From Promethearchaeota archaeon (GTDB lineage: Archaea; Asgardarchaeota; Lokiarchaeia; Sigynarchaeales; SOKP01), in the NCBI GenBank assembly GCA_019894875.1, contig JAGXNR010000036.1:1-26691 (forward strand): a stretch of DNA of 26,691 nucleotides. Direction: 5' to 3'. A program made the position numbers and the translations under genes. Each line of letters opens with the position of its first letter. Within the stretch, counting starts at the first letter, position 1. Positions 1-7,446 of the stretch are shown here, in pieces. The notes beneath the pieces are model-generated. The model saw only the letters and a program-made list of their open reading frames with translations, made no database searches and was not told the DNA's origin.

Positions 1-1
1 T

Positions 2-568
2 TATAATGCAGATGCTTGTACCATAAACGCGTATTTCGGAATCGATGGGGTAAAACCCTTTCTAAATTACAAGGAAAAAGGGATATTTGTTCTGGTTAAA
101 ACATCAAATCCCAGCAGTTCTGATTTTCAAAATTTATTCAGTTCTAAGATCTCAGGTATATCTGAAGAGATTTCTGAGTATGAAGTTAGTAACCAAATAT
201 TAAAAAGAAATTATATCCTAATGGCTGAATTGGTAAAAGAATGGGCATCTGATCTCCAAAAGTTTTCTAACTTCACCAATTTAGGAGTTGTAGTTGGTGC
301 AACTTATCCTAACGAACTTAAAATGATAAGGGAAGTTGTAAAAAATTCATTCTTTTTAATTCCTGGATATGGGGCGCAAGGTGCTCAAGCGCAAGATATT
401 AAATACGGTTTTTATGAAAACGGATTAGGGGGCATTGTAAATTCTTCAAGAGGAATTATTTATGCCTACAGTAAAAGTAAAAAATATTCCCAACATGATT
501 ATACTAAGGCAGCTAAAGAAGTAATTGTTGATATGAATAAAAAAATCAATAAGGAAATAGGTATATAA
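2..568 (+). CDS. pyrF: orotidine 5'-phosphate decarboxylase, C-terminal part (cut by window edge)
   Basis: The reading frame is open from the first bases of the window, so the 5' end of the gene lies outside it; an internal ATG at 221 is not the start. About 188 residues remain. They match the long (type 2) OMP decarboxylases, which convert OMP to UMP in the last step of pyrimidine synthesis. Recognisable blocks are DACTINAYFG near the visible start, a LVKTSNPSS strand about 30 residues later, GVVVGATYP, and the phosphate-binding LIPGYGAQGA followed by NSSRGIIYA. The catalytic Asp/Lys cluster would lie mostly upstream of the edge. The gene ends in TAA only 15 bases before the convergent stop of the next gene. 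The family call is from motif recognition and I am confident of it. Confidence 0.9.
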   Translation, partial: YNADACTINAYFGIDGVKPFLNYKEKGIFVLVKTSNPSSSDFQNLFSSKISGISEEISEYEVSNQILKRNYILMAELVKEWASDLQKFSNFTNLGVVVGATYPNELKMIREVVKNSFFLIPGYGAQGAQAQDIKYGFYENGLGGIVNSSRGIIYAYSKSKKYSQHDYTKAAKEVIVDMNKKINKEIGI

Positions 569-583
569 TATAAGGTCTATTTT

Positions 584-1003
584 CTATATTATATTTCCTA
601 AATTACTAAAGATTATATAATTACTGAAGAAGATTGGACCTAAAATCAACAGTGCTATAATAAATGAACGTTTTATTCCTGGTCTATGAATCATATTAAT
701 AAGATTAATAATAATAAATGTTGAAAAAATAATGGACATTGCCATCAGTCCAGGATCTGGTCCCCGATAATCATATGGTGTACCAGCTATAAACACTAAT
801 ACCATATCTAGTAACATCGGAGCGCTTATAAAGAGAGTAACGCCGTATTGAAGTAAGAAACTTCCTGCAACCCATTTAAAATTAGTTTTAGATTCAGCTT
901 TAGTTACGGCTAAACCAAATTTAAAAATTATCATACCAATTAAAATTAAAAACACTGCGGAAAGTATAGGTCCTATTGCATCATTACTTATTTGAAAAAA
1001 CAT
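584..1003 (-). CDS. small four-helix membrane protein, unknown function
   Basis: This gene encodes 139 residues that are mostly hydrophobic. Four membrane helices are plausible at about 9-31, 43-72, 86-106 and 112-135, with a short polar loop (GTPYDYRGPDPG) between helices 2 and 3. There is no signal peptide apart from the first helix and no catalytic motif I recognise. It is convergent with pyrF and divergent from the hdrA operon; the roughly 200-base region between it and hdrA carries an ATATAAAC-type box around 1050-1058 that would suit its promoter. It is probably a real gene because of its uniform hydrophobic pattern and its fit between neighbours. Function is unknown. Confidence 0.6.
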   Translation of the reverse strand: MFFQISNDAIGPILSAVFLILIGMIIFKFGLAVTKAESKTNFKWVAGSFLLQYGVTLFISAPMLLDMVLVFIAGTPYDYRGPDPGLMAMSIIFSTFIIINLINMIHRPGIKRSFIIALLILGPIFFSNYIIFSNLGNII

Positions 1004-1095
1004 AAGGATCTCTCAGTAAAATAAGTTGATTTATCTTCTAATAATGAAGTTTATATTTCTAATGATTTTTTACTGATTATATTATAAAAGATATA

Positions 1096-1127
1096 AGTTT
1101 TAAATTTATTTAGTTTTAAATTTATTT
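1096..1127. repeat. 16-bp perfect tandem duplication upstream of hdrA
   Basis: The unit AGTTTTAAATTTATTT occurs twice back to back (1096-1111 and 1112-1127). It lies in the divergent intergenic region 81-112 bases before the hdrA ATG. It could be an operator pair, duplicated TATA-like promoter boxes, or a slippage product in AT-rich DNA. The repeat is seen directly; any regulatory role is inference. Confidence 0.6.
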
Positions 1128-1150
1128 AATTAGAACTAAACATTTAGTGG

Positions 1151-1200
1151 TTTAAAACTATATACTATAATGGAGGAAATTATAAAGTTAGGAAGGTAAT
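1151..1200 (+). promoter_or_regulatory. probable promoter and ribosome-binding site of the hdrA-vhuD operon
   Basis: A TATA-like stretch (tatactataa, 1161-1170) is followed by two purine-rich Shine-Dalgarno-like motifs: ggagg at 1172-1176 and ggaagg at 1191-1196. The second is 11 bases before the ATG at 1208 and best explains that start. Archaeal promoters cannot be called firmly by eye in DNA this AT-rich, so the TATA assignment is tentative. Confidence 0.35.
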
Positions 1201-1207
1201 ATATGCA

Positions 1208-3190
1208 ATGGTAGAAACTAAAGAAAAAACTATTCAGAACGATGAAGATCTTCCAAGAATCGCTGTATTTATTTGTCAATGAGGTTTAAACATAGCAGAA
1301 ATTATTGCGACTGAAAATTTAGCAGAATTCTCAAAAACACTCCCAAACGTAGTTGAGGCTTTAGATTACATTAGTCTGTGAACAGAGCCGGGAGCGGAAT
1401 TTATTAAAGAAAAGATGATTGAGAGCAACGCAAATAGACTTGTAGTGGTTTCATGTACACCTAAAACTCATGAACCCGTCTTTAAAAGCGTTCTAGAATC
1501 AATGAATATCGATTCTTCTTATCTGGAGTTTGCTAATATACGCGAACATTCAAGTTTTGTGCACAAACAAGATAAGGAGGGTGCTCAAAGAGTTGCTGAA
1601 GATGCCATTCGCTCAGCTGTTGCCAGAGCTGCGGTTTTAGAGAAAATTCTCATTAAAGAAATTGATATTACGAAAAAGGCTCTGATTATCGGTGGAGGCG
1701 TTTCAGGTTTATCAGCAGGGATCGACTTAGCAGAACAAGGATTCGAAGTATTTTTAGTAGAGACGCAACCTACAATAGGTGGCAAAATGGCAAAACTGGA
1801 TCGTACTTTCCCTACAGATGATTGTAGTATATGAATATTAGGACCTGTTATGCTTCAATCAGCTAGGACACCAGAACTTAACTTATATACCTATAGTCAA
1901 GTAGAAGATGTAGAAGGGTTTGTTGGGAATTTTACTGTCACAATCCGAAAGAAAGCAAGATATGTTAATAAAGATTGCAACGGTTGCGGAGCTTGTTGGG
2001 AAGTATGCCCGGCTTATGGATATAATGAATTCAATGAAGGATTAGATTCAAGAAAAGCCATTTATTCGTCATTTGCACAAGCAGTTCCTGCTTTTGCTCA
2101 AATTGACATGGATAGATGCATAAAATGTGAGCTCTGTAAGGTAGCATGTGAAGTAGATGCGATTGATTTTGATCAAAAAGATGAAATCATAAAAGTGAAT
2201 GTAGGTTCGATTGTTGTTGCAACTGGTTGGGATGAATTTGAACCTCCTACGGGATACTTAGGGTACAATAAATATCCTAATGTAATTACACAATTAAAAC
2301 TTGAAAGAATTCTTGCACCAAATGGTCCTACACTCGGACACCTTGTTCGACCTTCTGATGGTACCGTCCCAAAAAAGATTCTCTTTATCCAGTGTGTAGG
2401 ATCAAGAGATTTAACAATGAATTCTTATTGTAGTTCAGGAGTGTGTTGCATGATTTCAATCAAAAACTCGAAGTTAATAAAACAACACTCGCCTGATGCG
2501 GATATTACAGTTGCTTACATGGATATGCGAGCTGCAGGGAAAGACTATGAAGAATATTTTACTGCCTCTAGAAAAGAAGGTATAAAATATATAAGAACTA
2601 ACGTTAGTCGAATTAAAGAAGATCCAGATACTCATAACCTAAAGATTGTTATGCAGAATACATTGAGTTCAGATGGGTTAAAAGAATTGGAATACGATAT
2701 GGTTGTTCTTTCTGCTTCGATGGTTCCAGCTAAAGGTGTTGAAAGCATTCAAAAACTGCTAAAACTGGAATTGAGTCAAGATGGCTTTTTTAAAGAATTT
2801 CATGCAAGATTAAATCCGATCGATACAAAAATACCTGGAATCACACTCGCTGGAGCAAGCCAAGGGCCAAAATCAATTGTGGAGTCAATAGCTCAAGGAA
2901 GAGCTGCAGCATCTTCATTAGCTAGACTTATGGGTAAAGATAAGTATCGGATACTCTTAATTCGGGCGGCTGTTGAAGATAAAGAAAAATGTGCAAAATG
3001 TGGGCTGTGTGAACTAAATTGTCCTTACAATGCTATAACTGTACAAGATGATGGTGCTGAGGTGAATGAAATTCTTTGTAGAGGATGTGGAGCATGCTTA
3101 GCAAATTGTCCCTCAGAAACAATTACGTTAAGATATTATAGAGAACCTCAATATGAGAAACAAATAGATGCAATCTTAGAAGAATTTTAA
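1208..3190 (+). CDS. hdrA: heterodisulfide reductase subunit A, selenoprotein with three UGA-encoded selenocysteines
   Basis: HdrA is the FAD/iron-sulfur subunit that bifurcates electrons between ferredoxin and heterodisulfide-type acceptors in cytosolic Hdr complexes. Reading from ATG 1208 gives 660 residues, the usual HdrA length, only if three in-frame TGA codons (1280, 1379, 1832) are read through. They fall at residues 25 (ICQ-U-GLN), 58 (ISL-U-TEPG) and 209 (DDCSI-U-ILGPVM). These are conserved cysteine sites; the third matches the known Cys/Sec site of methanogen HdrA. Other landmarks are a GGGVSG dinucleotide-binding motif near 162, ferredoxin-type CxxCxxCxxxC sets at 257-267, 304-314, 595-605 and 624-634, and a CVGSRD...YCSSGVCC block at 396-414. 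With standard decoding the gene looks broken into pieces starting at 1415 and 1850; that is an artefact. vhuD follows after 13 bases. Confidence 0.92.
1280..1282 (+). other. selenocysteine codon (UGA) 1 in hdrA, residue 25
   Basis: An in-frame TGA replaces the second cysteine of the ICxCG-type motif in the HdrA N-terminal domain. In solved Hdr complexes this domain holds an iron-sulfur cluster. The flanking residues stay in register on both sides, which supports recoding over termination. Confidence 0.85.
1379..1381 (+). other. selenocysteine codon (UGA) 2 in hdrA, residue 58
   Basis: An in-frame TGA stands where HdrA proteins usually have Cys in a CSEPG-like motif; here the motif reads U-TEPG. 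The ORF continues without a frame change into VVSCTPKTHEP. Confidence 0.85.
1832..1834 (+). other. selenocysteine codon (UGA) 3 in hdrA, residue 209
   Basis: An in-frame TGA lies in DDCSI-U-ILGPVM. This is the FAD-proximal cysteine position that is already known to be Sec in HdrA of some methanogens, so it is the best supported of the three. Confidence 0.92.
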
Positions 3191-3203
3191 AGAGGTAGAA
3201 AAT
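3191..3203 (+). promoter_or_regulatory. ribosome-binding site of vhuD
   Basis: AGAGGT lies 7 bases before ATG 3204, directly after the hdrA TAA. It fixes the vhuD start upstream of its first UGA. The gap between the two genes is 13 bases, too short to hold a separate SECIS element for hdrA. Confidence 0.7.
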
Positions 3204-3674
3204 ATGGCGAGTGAATCAATGAAAGATTTAAAGATTTTAGCTTTCCTTTGCTGGAAGTGAGGTTACGGTGCAGGAGATATGGCAGGTACAATTCGAGCAC
3301 AATATCCTGCAACATTTAGACCTGTGAGGATTAACTGCACTGGACGAGTAACTCCCTCTTTAATAATGCGAGCAATAGGTAAAGGTGCTGATGGAGTTGT
3401 TCTCGGAGCCTGATATAGCGGGGAATGTGACTACGAAACTGGGAATTTGGTTGCAGAACGAAATGTACAATATGTTAAAGAAATCTTAAAAACAACCGGT
3501 GTCTCACCAGCAAGAGTTCAAATGTTTAATTGCAGCGCAGCTGAAGGACAAAAATTCCAAGACGAAGCAACTAGAATCTCCGAACAAATTGCAGACTTAG
3601 GTAGTAATCCTATTAAAGAAAATTTAAAATCTGAGAAAAAGAAAAACTCCTCAGAGGATAAGAAGAAGAACTAA
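3204..3674 (+). CDS. vhuD: MvhD/VhuD-type iron-sulfur subunit, selenoprotein with two selenocysteines
   Basis: This is the small [2Fe-2S] subunit that links hydrogenase or formate dehydrogenase to HdrA. Translation from ATG 3204 with two UGA codons read as Sec gives 156 residues, close to the family length of about 140 plus a charged tail. Sec19 (LCWK-U-GYGAGDMAG) and Sec70 (GA-U-YSGECDY) stand at conserved cysteines; the second matches the GUHPGDCHY motif of methanogen VhuD. INCTGRVTP supplies a further conserved Cys. The last 25 residues or so are Lys/Glu-rich and look like an extension outside the domain. With standard decoding only the fragment from 3447 would be called. Its partner HdrA lies directly upstream and the SECIS-like element directly downstream. 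Confidence 0.9.
3258..3260 (+). other. selenocysteine codon (UGA) 1 in vhuD, residue 19
   Basis: An in-frame TGA within LCWK-U-GYGAGD aligns with the CSYAGAD cysteine of MvhD proteins, a presumed cluster ligand. Confidence 0.85.
3411..3413 (+). other. selenocysteine codon (UGA) 2 in vhuD, residue 70
   Basis: An in-frame TGA in GA-U-YSGECDY is at the position where methanogen VhuD is already known to carry Sec (GUHPGDC). Confidence 0.9.
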
Positions 3675-3743
3675 ACCGAAAGGATGATTCTTGTGAGAAA
3701 ATTGTAGTCACAAGATGACAAACCATAATGTAATGGTTTCGGT
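3675..3743 (+). ncRNA. SECIS element with eukaryote-like AUGA/UGA core in the 3' UTR of vhuD
   Basis: The element starts right after the vhuD TAA. An outer helix pairs ACCGAAA (3675-3681) with TTTCGGT (3737-3743). Above it, 5' ATGA (3684-3687) faces 3' TGAC (3716-3719), allowing tandem G.A/A.G pairs flanked by U.U and U.C, like the non-Watson-Crick quartet of eukaryotic SECIS. The upper helix TCTTGTGA/TCACAAGA (3689-3696 with 3708-3715) is perfect over 8 bp and closes an 11-nt A-rich loop (3697-3707). A small extra hairpin (AAACCAT/ATGGTTT, 3720-3739) competes with or sits beside the outer helix on the 3' side. Position and core both fit a SECIS serving the five upstream UGA codons. Folding was done by eye. 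Confidence 0.85.
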
Positions 3744-3916
3744 AATGAACATTTTTAAAAATAAATATAACTTATACGATTTTTTCATTTTTAGGAGTTA
3801 AATCCTATTAATAATCTAATAAGAAGTTTCTAAAATTTTATATAGTTGTTCGGCTAGGTAATTATTAATTTTCATTTTTAAAAATATAAATTTAATTAAA
3901 AAAAAGTGGATTAAGT

Positions 3917-4612
3917 ATGGGTGAAACTGATAAAGTAGTTACGTTTAAAGAAGAAACTTCAGCTACAAAGCTTATTTCCCTAATAGCAGTCTTATACATG
4001 ATTTTCAATGCGATCAATATATTTTATAGTTCTGCTACGCCCAATGAGATGTATATCCTTTATGGAATTTTAATAGTACTATTAGCTGTTATACTTTTTC
4101 TTTCATTAGATCTTATTAGTCTATGGAAGATAAAAATCCCTTATGAATGGTGGCTTTTACTTATTGTTGGTGTTCTCTTAGTAATTTTTGACTATTTAGT
4201 TAGTGGTACTTATTTTGCAGCAATCTTAGTTTTACTAGCTTTTCTGATAGAATTAATTAGTCAAAAGAAAGAATGGAAAGCCTCTCTAATAATGACTCTC
4301 TTTGGTGCCGCATTTGGTATATATGACTGTATATTAGTATTCATGCTTTATGGAACATCGCAAAATGGAGCTCATTTTACAGTTGGGTTTTTTGGATTAA
4401 TAGCCATAATTATTTTGCTATTGACAATACAAGAATGGTTTGACATAAGAATTCCCTTTACATGGTGGGGTGTTTTAGTAGTTGGATTTATTTTCTTTAT
4501 GTGGGTGACTCCTCTCGCTGTGTTTACGGGTGCTGTAGAATCTCTTCCTGTTGCAGGTTTTGGAGGGATAATTCTTTTAATTACGTTTCTTCTAACCTTA
4601 AAGGACTATTAA
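3917..4612 (+). CDS. eight-helix membrane protein with internal duplication, unknown function
   Basis: This gene encodes 231 residues with about eight hydrophobic helices (roughly 18-37, 46-69, 77-95, 97-114, 121-145, 153-174, 181-200, 211-228). The two halves look like copies: KIKIPYEWW at 71-79 and DIRIPFTWW at 176-184 each open the third helix of a four-helix unit, and each unit ends in a short charged stretch. The first 16 residues are polar and probably cytosolic. No transporter or enzyme motif is recognisable. A TATA-like aaaatataaat (3881-3891) lies just upstream and a T12 run follows the stop, so it is probably transcribed alone. It has no visible link to the selenoprotein operon before it. 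Confidence 0.7.
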   Translation: MGETDKVVTFKEETSATKLISLIAVLYMIFNAINIFYSSATPNEMYILYGILIVLLAVILFLSLDLISLWKIKIPYEWWLLLIVGVLLVIFDYLVSGTYFAAILVLLAFLIELISQKKEWKASLIMTLFGAAFGIYDCILVFMLYGTSQNGAHFTVGFFGLIAIIILLLTIQEWFDIRIPFTWWGVLVVGFIFFMWVTPLAVFTGAVESLPVAGFGGIILLITFLLTLKDY

Positions 4613-4655
4613 ATTAAATTATTAATTTTTTTTTTTTATTATTATTTTTTAATCA
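4613..4655 (+). terminator. poly-T transcription terminator after the eight-helix membrane protein
   Basis: A run of 12 T (4626-4637) followed by further T-rich sequence lies 14 bases past the TAA. Archaeal termination often needs only such U-tracts. No stem-loop is needed or obvious. Confidence 0.5.
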
Positions 4656-4739
4656 AGACAAATAAGCTAATTCTTTGCTTAATTTTTAATTTTAAAATTA
4701 ATTAATAGAACTAATATTATTTATCTTAGTGAGTTTAAA

Positions 4740-6038
4740 ATGGTTAAAGACATCGAAAAGCAGTTCAGAAAAGCCGAGAAGCTTTATAAAGCAATGCAAT
4801 TTAAAAGAGCAGCAAAGATTTTTGATTTTGTTGGAGATTCTTATTCAAAGTTAGGTAATTTTGAACTTGCTAGAGATTGTTATTTTGATGCTGCGAACTG
4901 TTCTATTAAAGAAGAAAAATACTTTACAGGTCTAGAGTTTCTAAGAAAGGCCGGTAATTCCTCTCTATTTAGGAATGAGTTTTTAGAAGCAAACCAATTT
5001 TTTCAGGAAGCCTTAAACTATATTTCTAATTTAAGAAGTAATTCCGATCGAAATCAAAACTATATACTATTTTCATGCTTATCATTTTTATGTTTTTTTG
5101 TTAAGGGAGAGAAAGAGGAAGGTTTGAAATTAGTCAAGAAAATTAAAAATTTTGTAGATGATAAATATTTCAAAGAAAATCCATTAATTCGTCTAATAAC
5201 AAATCTAACTATTGTTACCAAGGAAAAACATGAAAAATATATTGAAAGAATTAAAAAAGATTTTGATAACCTTAAGTTTCGGGAAGCTGAAATATTGCTA
5301 GTCAAACAAGCATTAGTTATAGGAAAAACCTATACATCTTTAATGATAGAATTAAGCCTAGATAAAGATGTGTATACTACCAATGAAATGATAAATTTAT
5401 CATTAAAAATCGATTCTAATCCCTTATCAGAGATTTCAGAGCAAGATTTTTACAATTATACTATAAACGAATTAAAGATTAATAAAATTGGAGTTACTCT
5501 TTCGGATAACCTAGCTTCTCAAAAAAGAGCAGAAGTTCCAATTATTATCAAAGCAAACCAAATCGAAAAAGTCAACTATGTAATTAAACCACATTTTCAA
5601 ATGGAGAATTCCTTTATTGGTCCAATTTCGTTCGATTTTGAATTAAATGAGAATTTAATTTTTACATATGAAATTACGCAACTTTTAGAACCAAAGTTAA
5701 TATCTCCGCTTCCTTCATTAGATATCTCCATTAAAAATCTAAGACCTCCTTTGATCGATCAATCTTTTCCACTTGAAGTATTAATTGAGAATAAAAGTGA
5801 AGGGGACGCTCTGAACCTTAATATAGAATTAGAATTTCCAGAACAAATTAAAATAATGAGAGGAACTCTTACGAAACAAATATACTCGCTAAGATCAAAC
5901 GAAAATATCAGATGGGAAATAAACCTCAAGCCTACTGAAGCAGGAGAATATGTAATAATAATTCGAAGTAAATTTAACGATCCAGATCAGAATGTTATTG
6001 AGGACATTAAAGAATTTCCCTTCCCTATAAAATTATAA
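4740..6038 (+). CDS. SNAP-like helical-repeat protein with C-terminal beta-sandwich domains
   Basis: This gene encodes 432 residues with no signal peptide or membrane helix, so it is probably cytosolic. Residues 1 to about 190 form amphipathic helix pairs of TPR/SNAP type: AEKLYKAMQFKRAAKIF, LGNFELARDCYFDAANC and FLRKAGNSSLF successively resemble alpha/gamma-SNAP repeats. From about 201 the pattern changes to alternating beta strands, probably two Ig-like sandwiches: one starting IELSLDKDVYTTNEMINLSL and a second around 327-432 with FPLEVLIENKSEGDALNLNI and EAGEYVIIIRS. The order solenoid then appendage-like sandwich recalls vesicle-coat and adaptor subunits, but that is analogy only. The start ATG 4740 follows a 127-base AT-rich gap. 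The gene is convergent with the M24 peptidase. I am confident it is a gene, less so of the fold. Confidence 0.75.
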   Translation: MVKDIEKQFRKAEKLYKAMQFKRAAKIFDFVGDSYSKLGNFELARDCYFDAANCSIKEEKYFTGLEFLRKAGNSSLFRNEFLEANQFFQEALNYISNLRSNSDRNQNYILFSCLSFLCFFVKGEKEEGLKLVKKIKNFVDDKYFKENPLIRLITNLTIVTKEKHEKYIERIKKDFDNLKFREAEILLVKQALVIGKTYTSLMIELSLDKDVYTTNEMINLSLKIDSNPLSEISEQDFYNYTINELKINKIGVTLSDNLASQKRAEVPIIIKANQIEKVNYVIKPHFQMENSFIGPISFDFELNENLIFTYEITQLLEPKLISPLPSLDISIKNLRPPLIDQSFPLEVLIENKSEGDALNLNIELEFPEQIKIMRGTLTKQIYSLRSNENIRWEINLKPTEAGEYVIIIRSKFNDPDQNVIEDIKEFPFPIKL

Positions 6039-6096
6039 ATATCTTTTCACTAATAATGTCTCTCAATTTATTGGAAAATATTAAAATGGACTTAGA

Positions 6097-7236
6097 TTAA
6101 ATTGTTATTGGTTCTTTGTGATTATAAGTGAGTTTCTCACATTTTTCTTTTCCAACAACGATATCGTCTTCTAAACGAACCCCCCATTTTTCTTTCCAGT
6201 ATAATCCCGGTTCAGAAGTGTACACCATATTTTCTTTAAGAATAAAATCATCAGATATTTTCCAACTAATTCTAGCACCAATATCATGCGCTTCAAAACC
6301 AAGTGAGTGACCAAAGCCATGGAAGTATAATTTCTCGTGATCGTATCCCGCATTAGCTAAGTACTCACGGCATTTTATTGCAGGAATTGAATTAGGGATA
6401 TTGTTAATTAAATACTTGTTAGCAATTTCTTTTGACTCATAGAGAGCATTATAAGCCTTGAGAAATTCATCAGAAGGTTTATTTCCAATCCAAAAAGTCC
6501 AAGTTATATCAGAGCACATTTGATCAATTTTTAAACCTGTATCTATTAATAGAACACCAGATTCAATTTTTTTTGCGGATGTATTATGATGTGGATCAGC
6601 CGCATTAGCTCCTGATCCCACGATTGCTGGAAAGGAAGGTTGACCTAGTTTCATATACTTATATTCAATCTCTGCCTTAACTTCCCTTTCAGTCATGCCT
6701 TTTTTAACTATATCAGGAAGAGTCTCCAATATTTCAAGGGTAGCTTTACATACATTGCGTAAATCTTTTAATTCTTCTTGATTTTTTACACTTCTCAATC
6801 CATTAATTATTGGTGCAGAGGATATAAATTCTGTTTTAGGAGCAATTTCTTTAACAGAAAAATAGTGACCGACCTTAAGATGATCCGCAAAATAAGTACT
6901 TTTTTCATTAAAAAGGTTTTCCCCAAAGTTTAAGGCAATTCGGGGCTTAGTAATAAAAGATTTTAATTTAGGAACAACGTCTTTTAACGAGCTGAATGAT
7001 TCTACTTTTGCTTGAATTCCTTTATTTTTTAATGATCGTTCAATCATTGGTGCTTCCATCTCAACAGCAAGGATTCTATGATCACCATTCGCCGCAATAT
7101 AAATGTAATTGAGAGAAGGTGCCTCCACACCTAATAGAAAATGAGAATGAACATCACTTCTTTCATCAGAAATTATTAGCCAGCCATCTGCATTCAATTC
7201 CTTAATTAATTCCTGCGCTCTTTCAAATTTGTTCAT
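6097..7236 (-). CDS. M24 family metallopeptidase (Xaa-Pro dipeptidase/aminopeptidase type)
   Basis: This cytosolic creatinase-fold peptidase is expected to cleave the bond before proline using two divalent metals. Numbered from ATG 7236 (379 residues), the pita-bread domain carries all five metal ligands: Asp232 (LLIDTG), Asp243 (CSDIT), His310 (HGFGHSLG), Glu342 (TSEPGLY) and Glu356 (RLEDD). The catalytic-site DPHHNTS is at 214-220. Residues 1 to about 140 are the usual N-terminal creatinase-like domain. A TTG five codons upstream (7251) is an alternative start; I prefer the ATG because MNKFERAQEL is a typical start for this family. The substrate cannot be set more closely. It is divergent from the AMP phosphorylase gene across about 210 AT-rich bases. 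Confidence 0.9.
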   Translation of the reverse strand: MNKFERAQELIKELNADGWLIISDERSDVHSHFLLGVEAPSLNYIYIAANGDHRILAVEMEAPMIERSLKNKGIQAKVESFSSLKDVVPKLKSFITKPRIALNFGENLFNEKSTYFADHLKVGHYFSVKEIAPKTEFISSAPIINGLRSVKNQEELKDLRNVCKATLEILETLPDIVKKGMTEREVKAEIEYKYMKLGQPSFPAIVGSGANAADPHHNTSAKKIESGVLLIDTGLKIDQMCSDITWTFWIGNKPSDEFLKAYNALYESKEIANKYLINNIPNSIPAIKCREYLANAGYDHEKLYFHGFGHSLGFEAHDIGARISWKISDDFILKENMVYTSEPGLYWKEKWGVRLEDDIVVGKEKCEKLTYNHKEPITI

Positions 7237-7446
7237 AATTTTAACCGTCAAATTTCTATTACTTATTTTTATAAAAATATTAGTTAGTTTAATTGAATTT
7301 TGATTTAATATTTAAAAATTAATCACATTTTTGTATTATCTCTTACCTTGTAATGTGTTTTCTTTGACCAAATTAAGGAATTACTAATAAAATTATTAAT
7401 CACTATTTCCTTATATCTGTATATGGTATAAAGGTTAGTTAAAAAT

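Noticed and set aside
1208..3190. hdrA as a pseudogene split into fragments by stop codons
   Set aside because: All three stops are TGA, none shifts the frame, each sits at a conserved cysteine site, and a SECIS-like element follows. Selenocysteine explains every one.
1208..3674. TGA read as tryptophan (alternative genetic code)
   Set aside because: Trp is encoded by TGG throughout the window, TGA is used as a normal stop in LRR copy 1 (10498-10500) and the gelsolin gene (13804-13806), and the in-frame TGAs occupy Cys, not Trp, positions.
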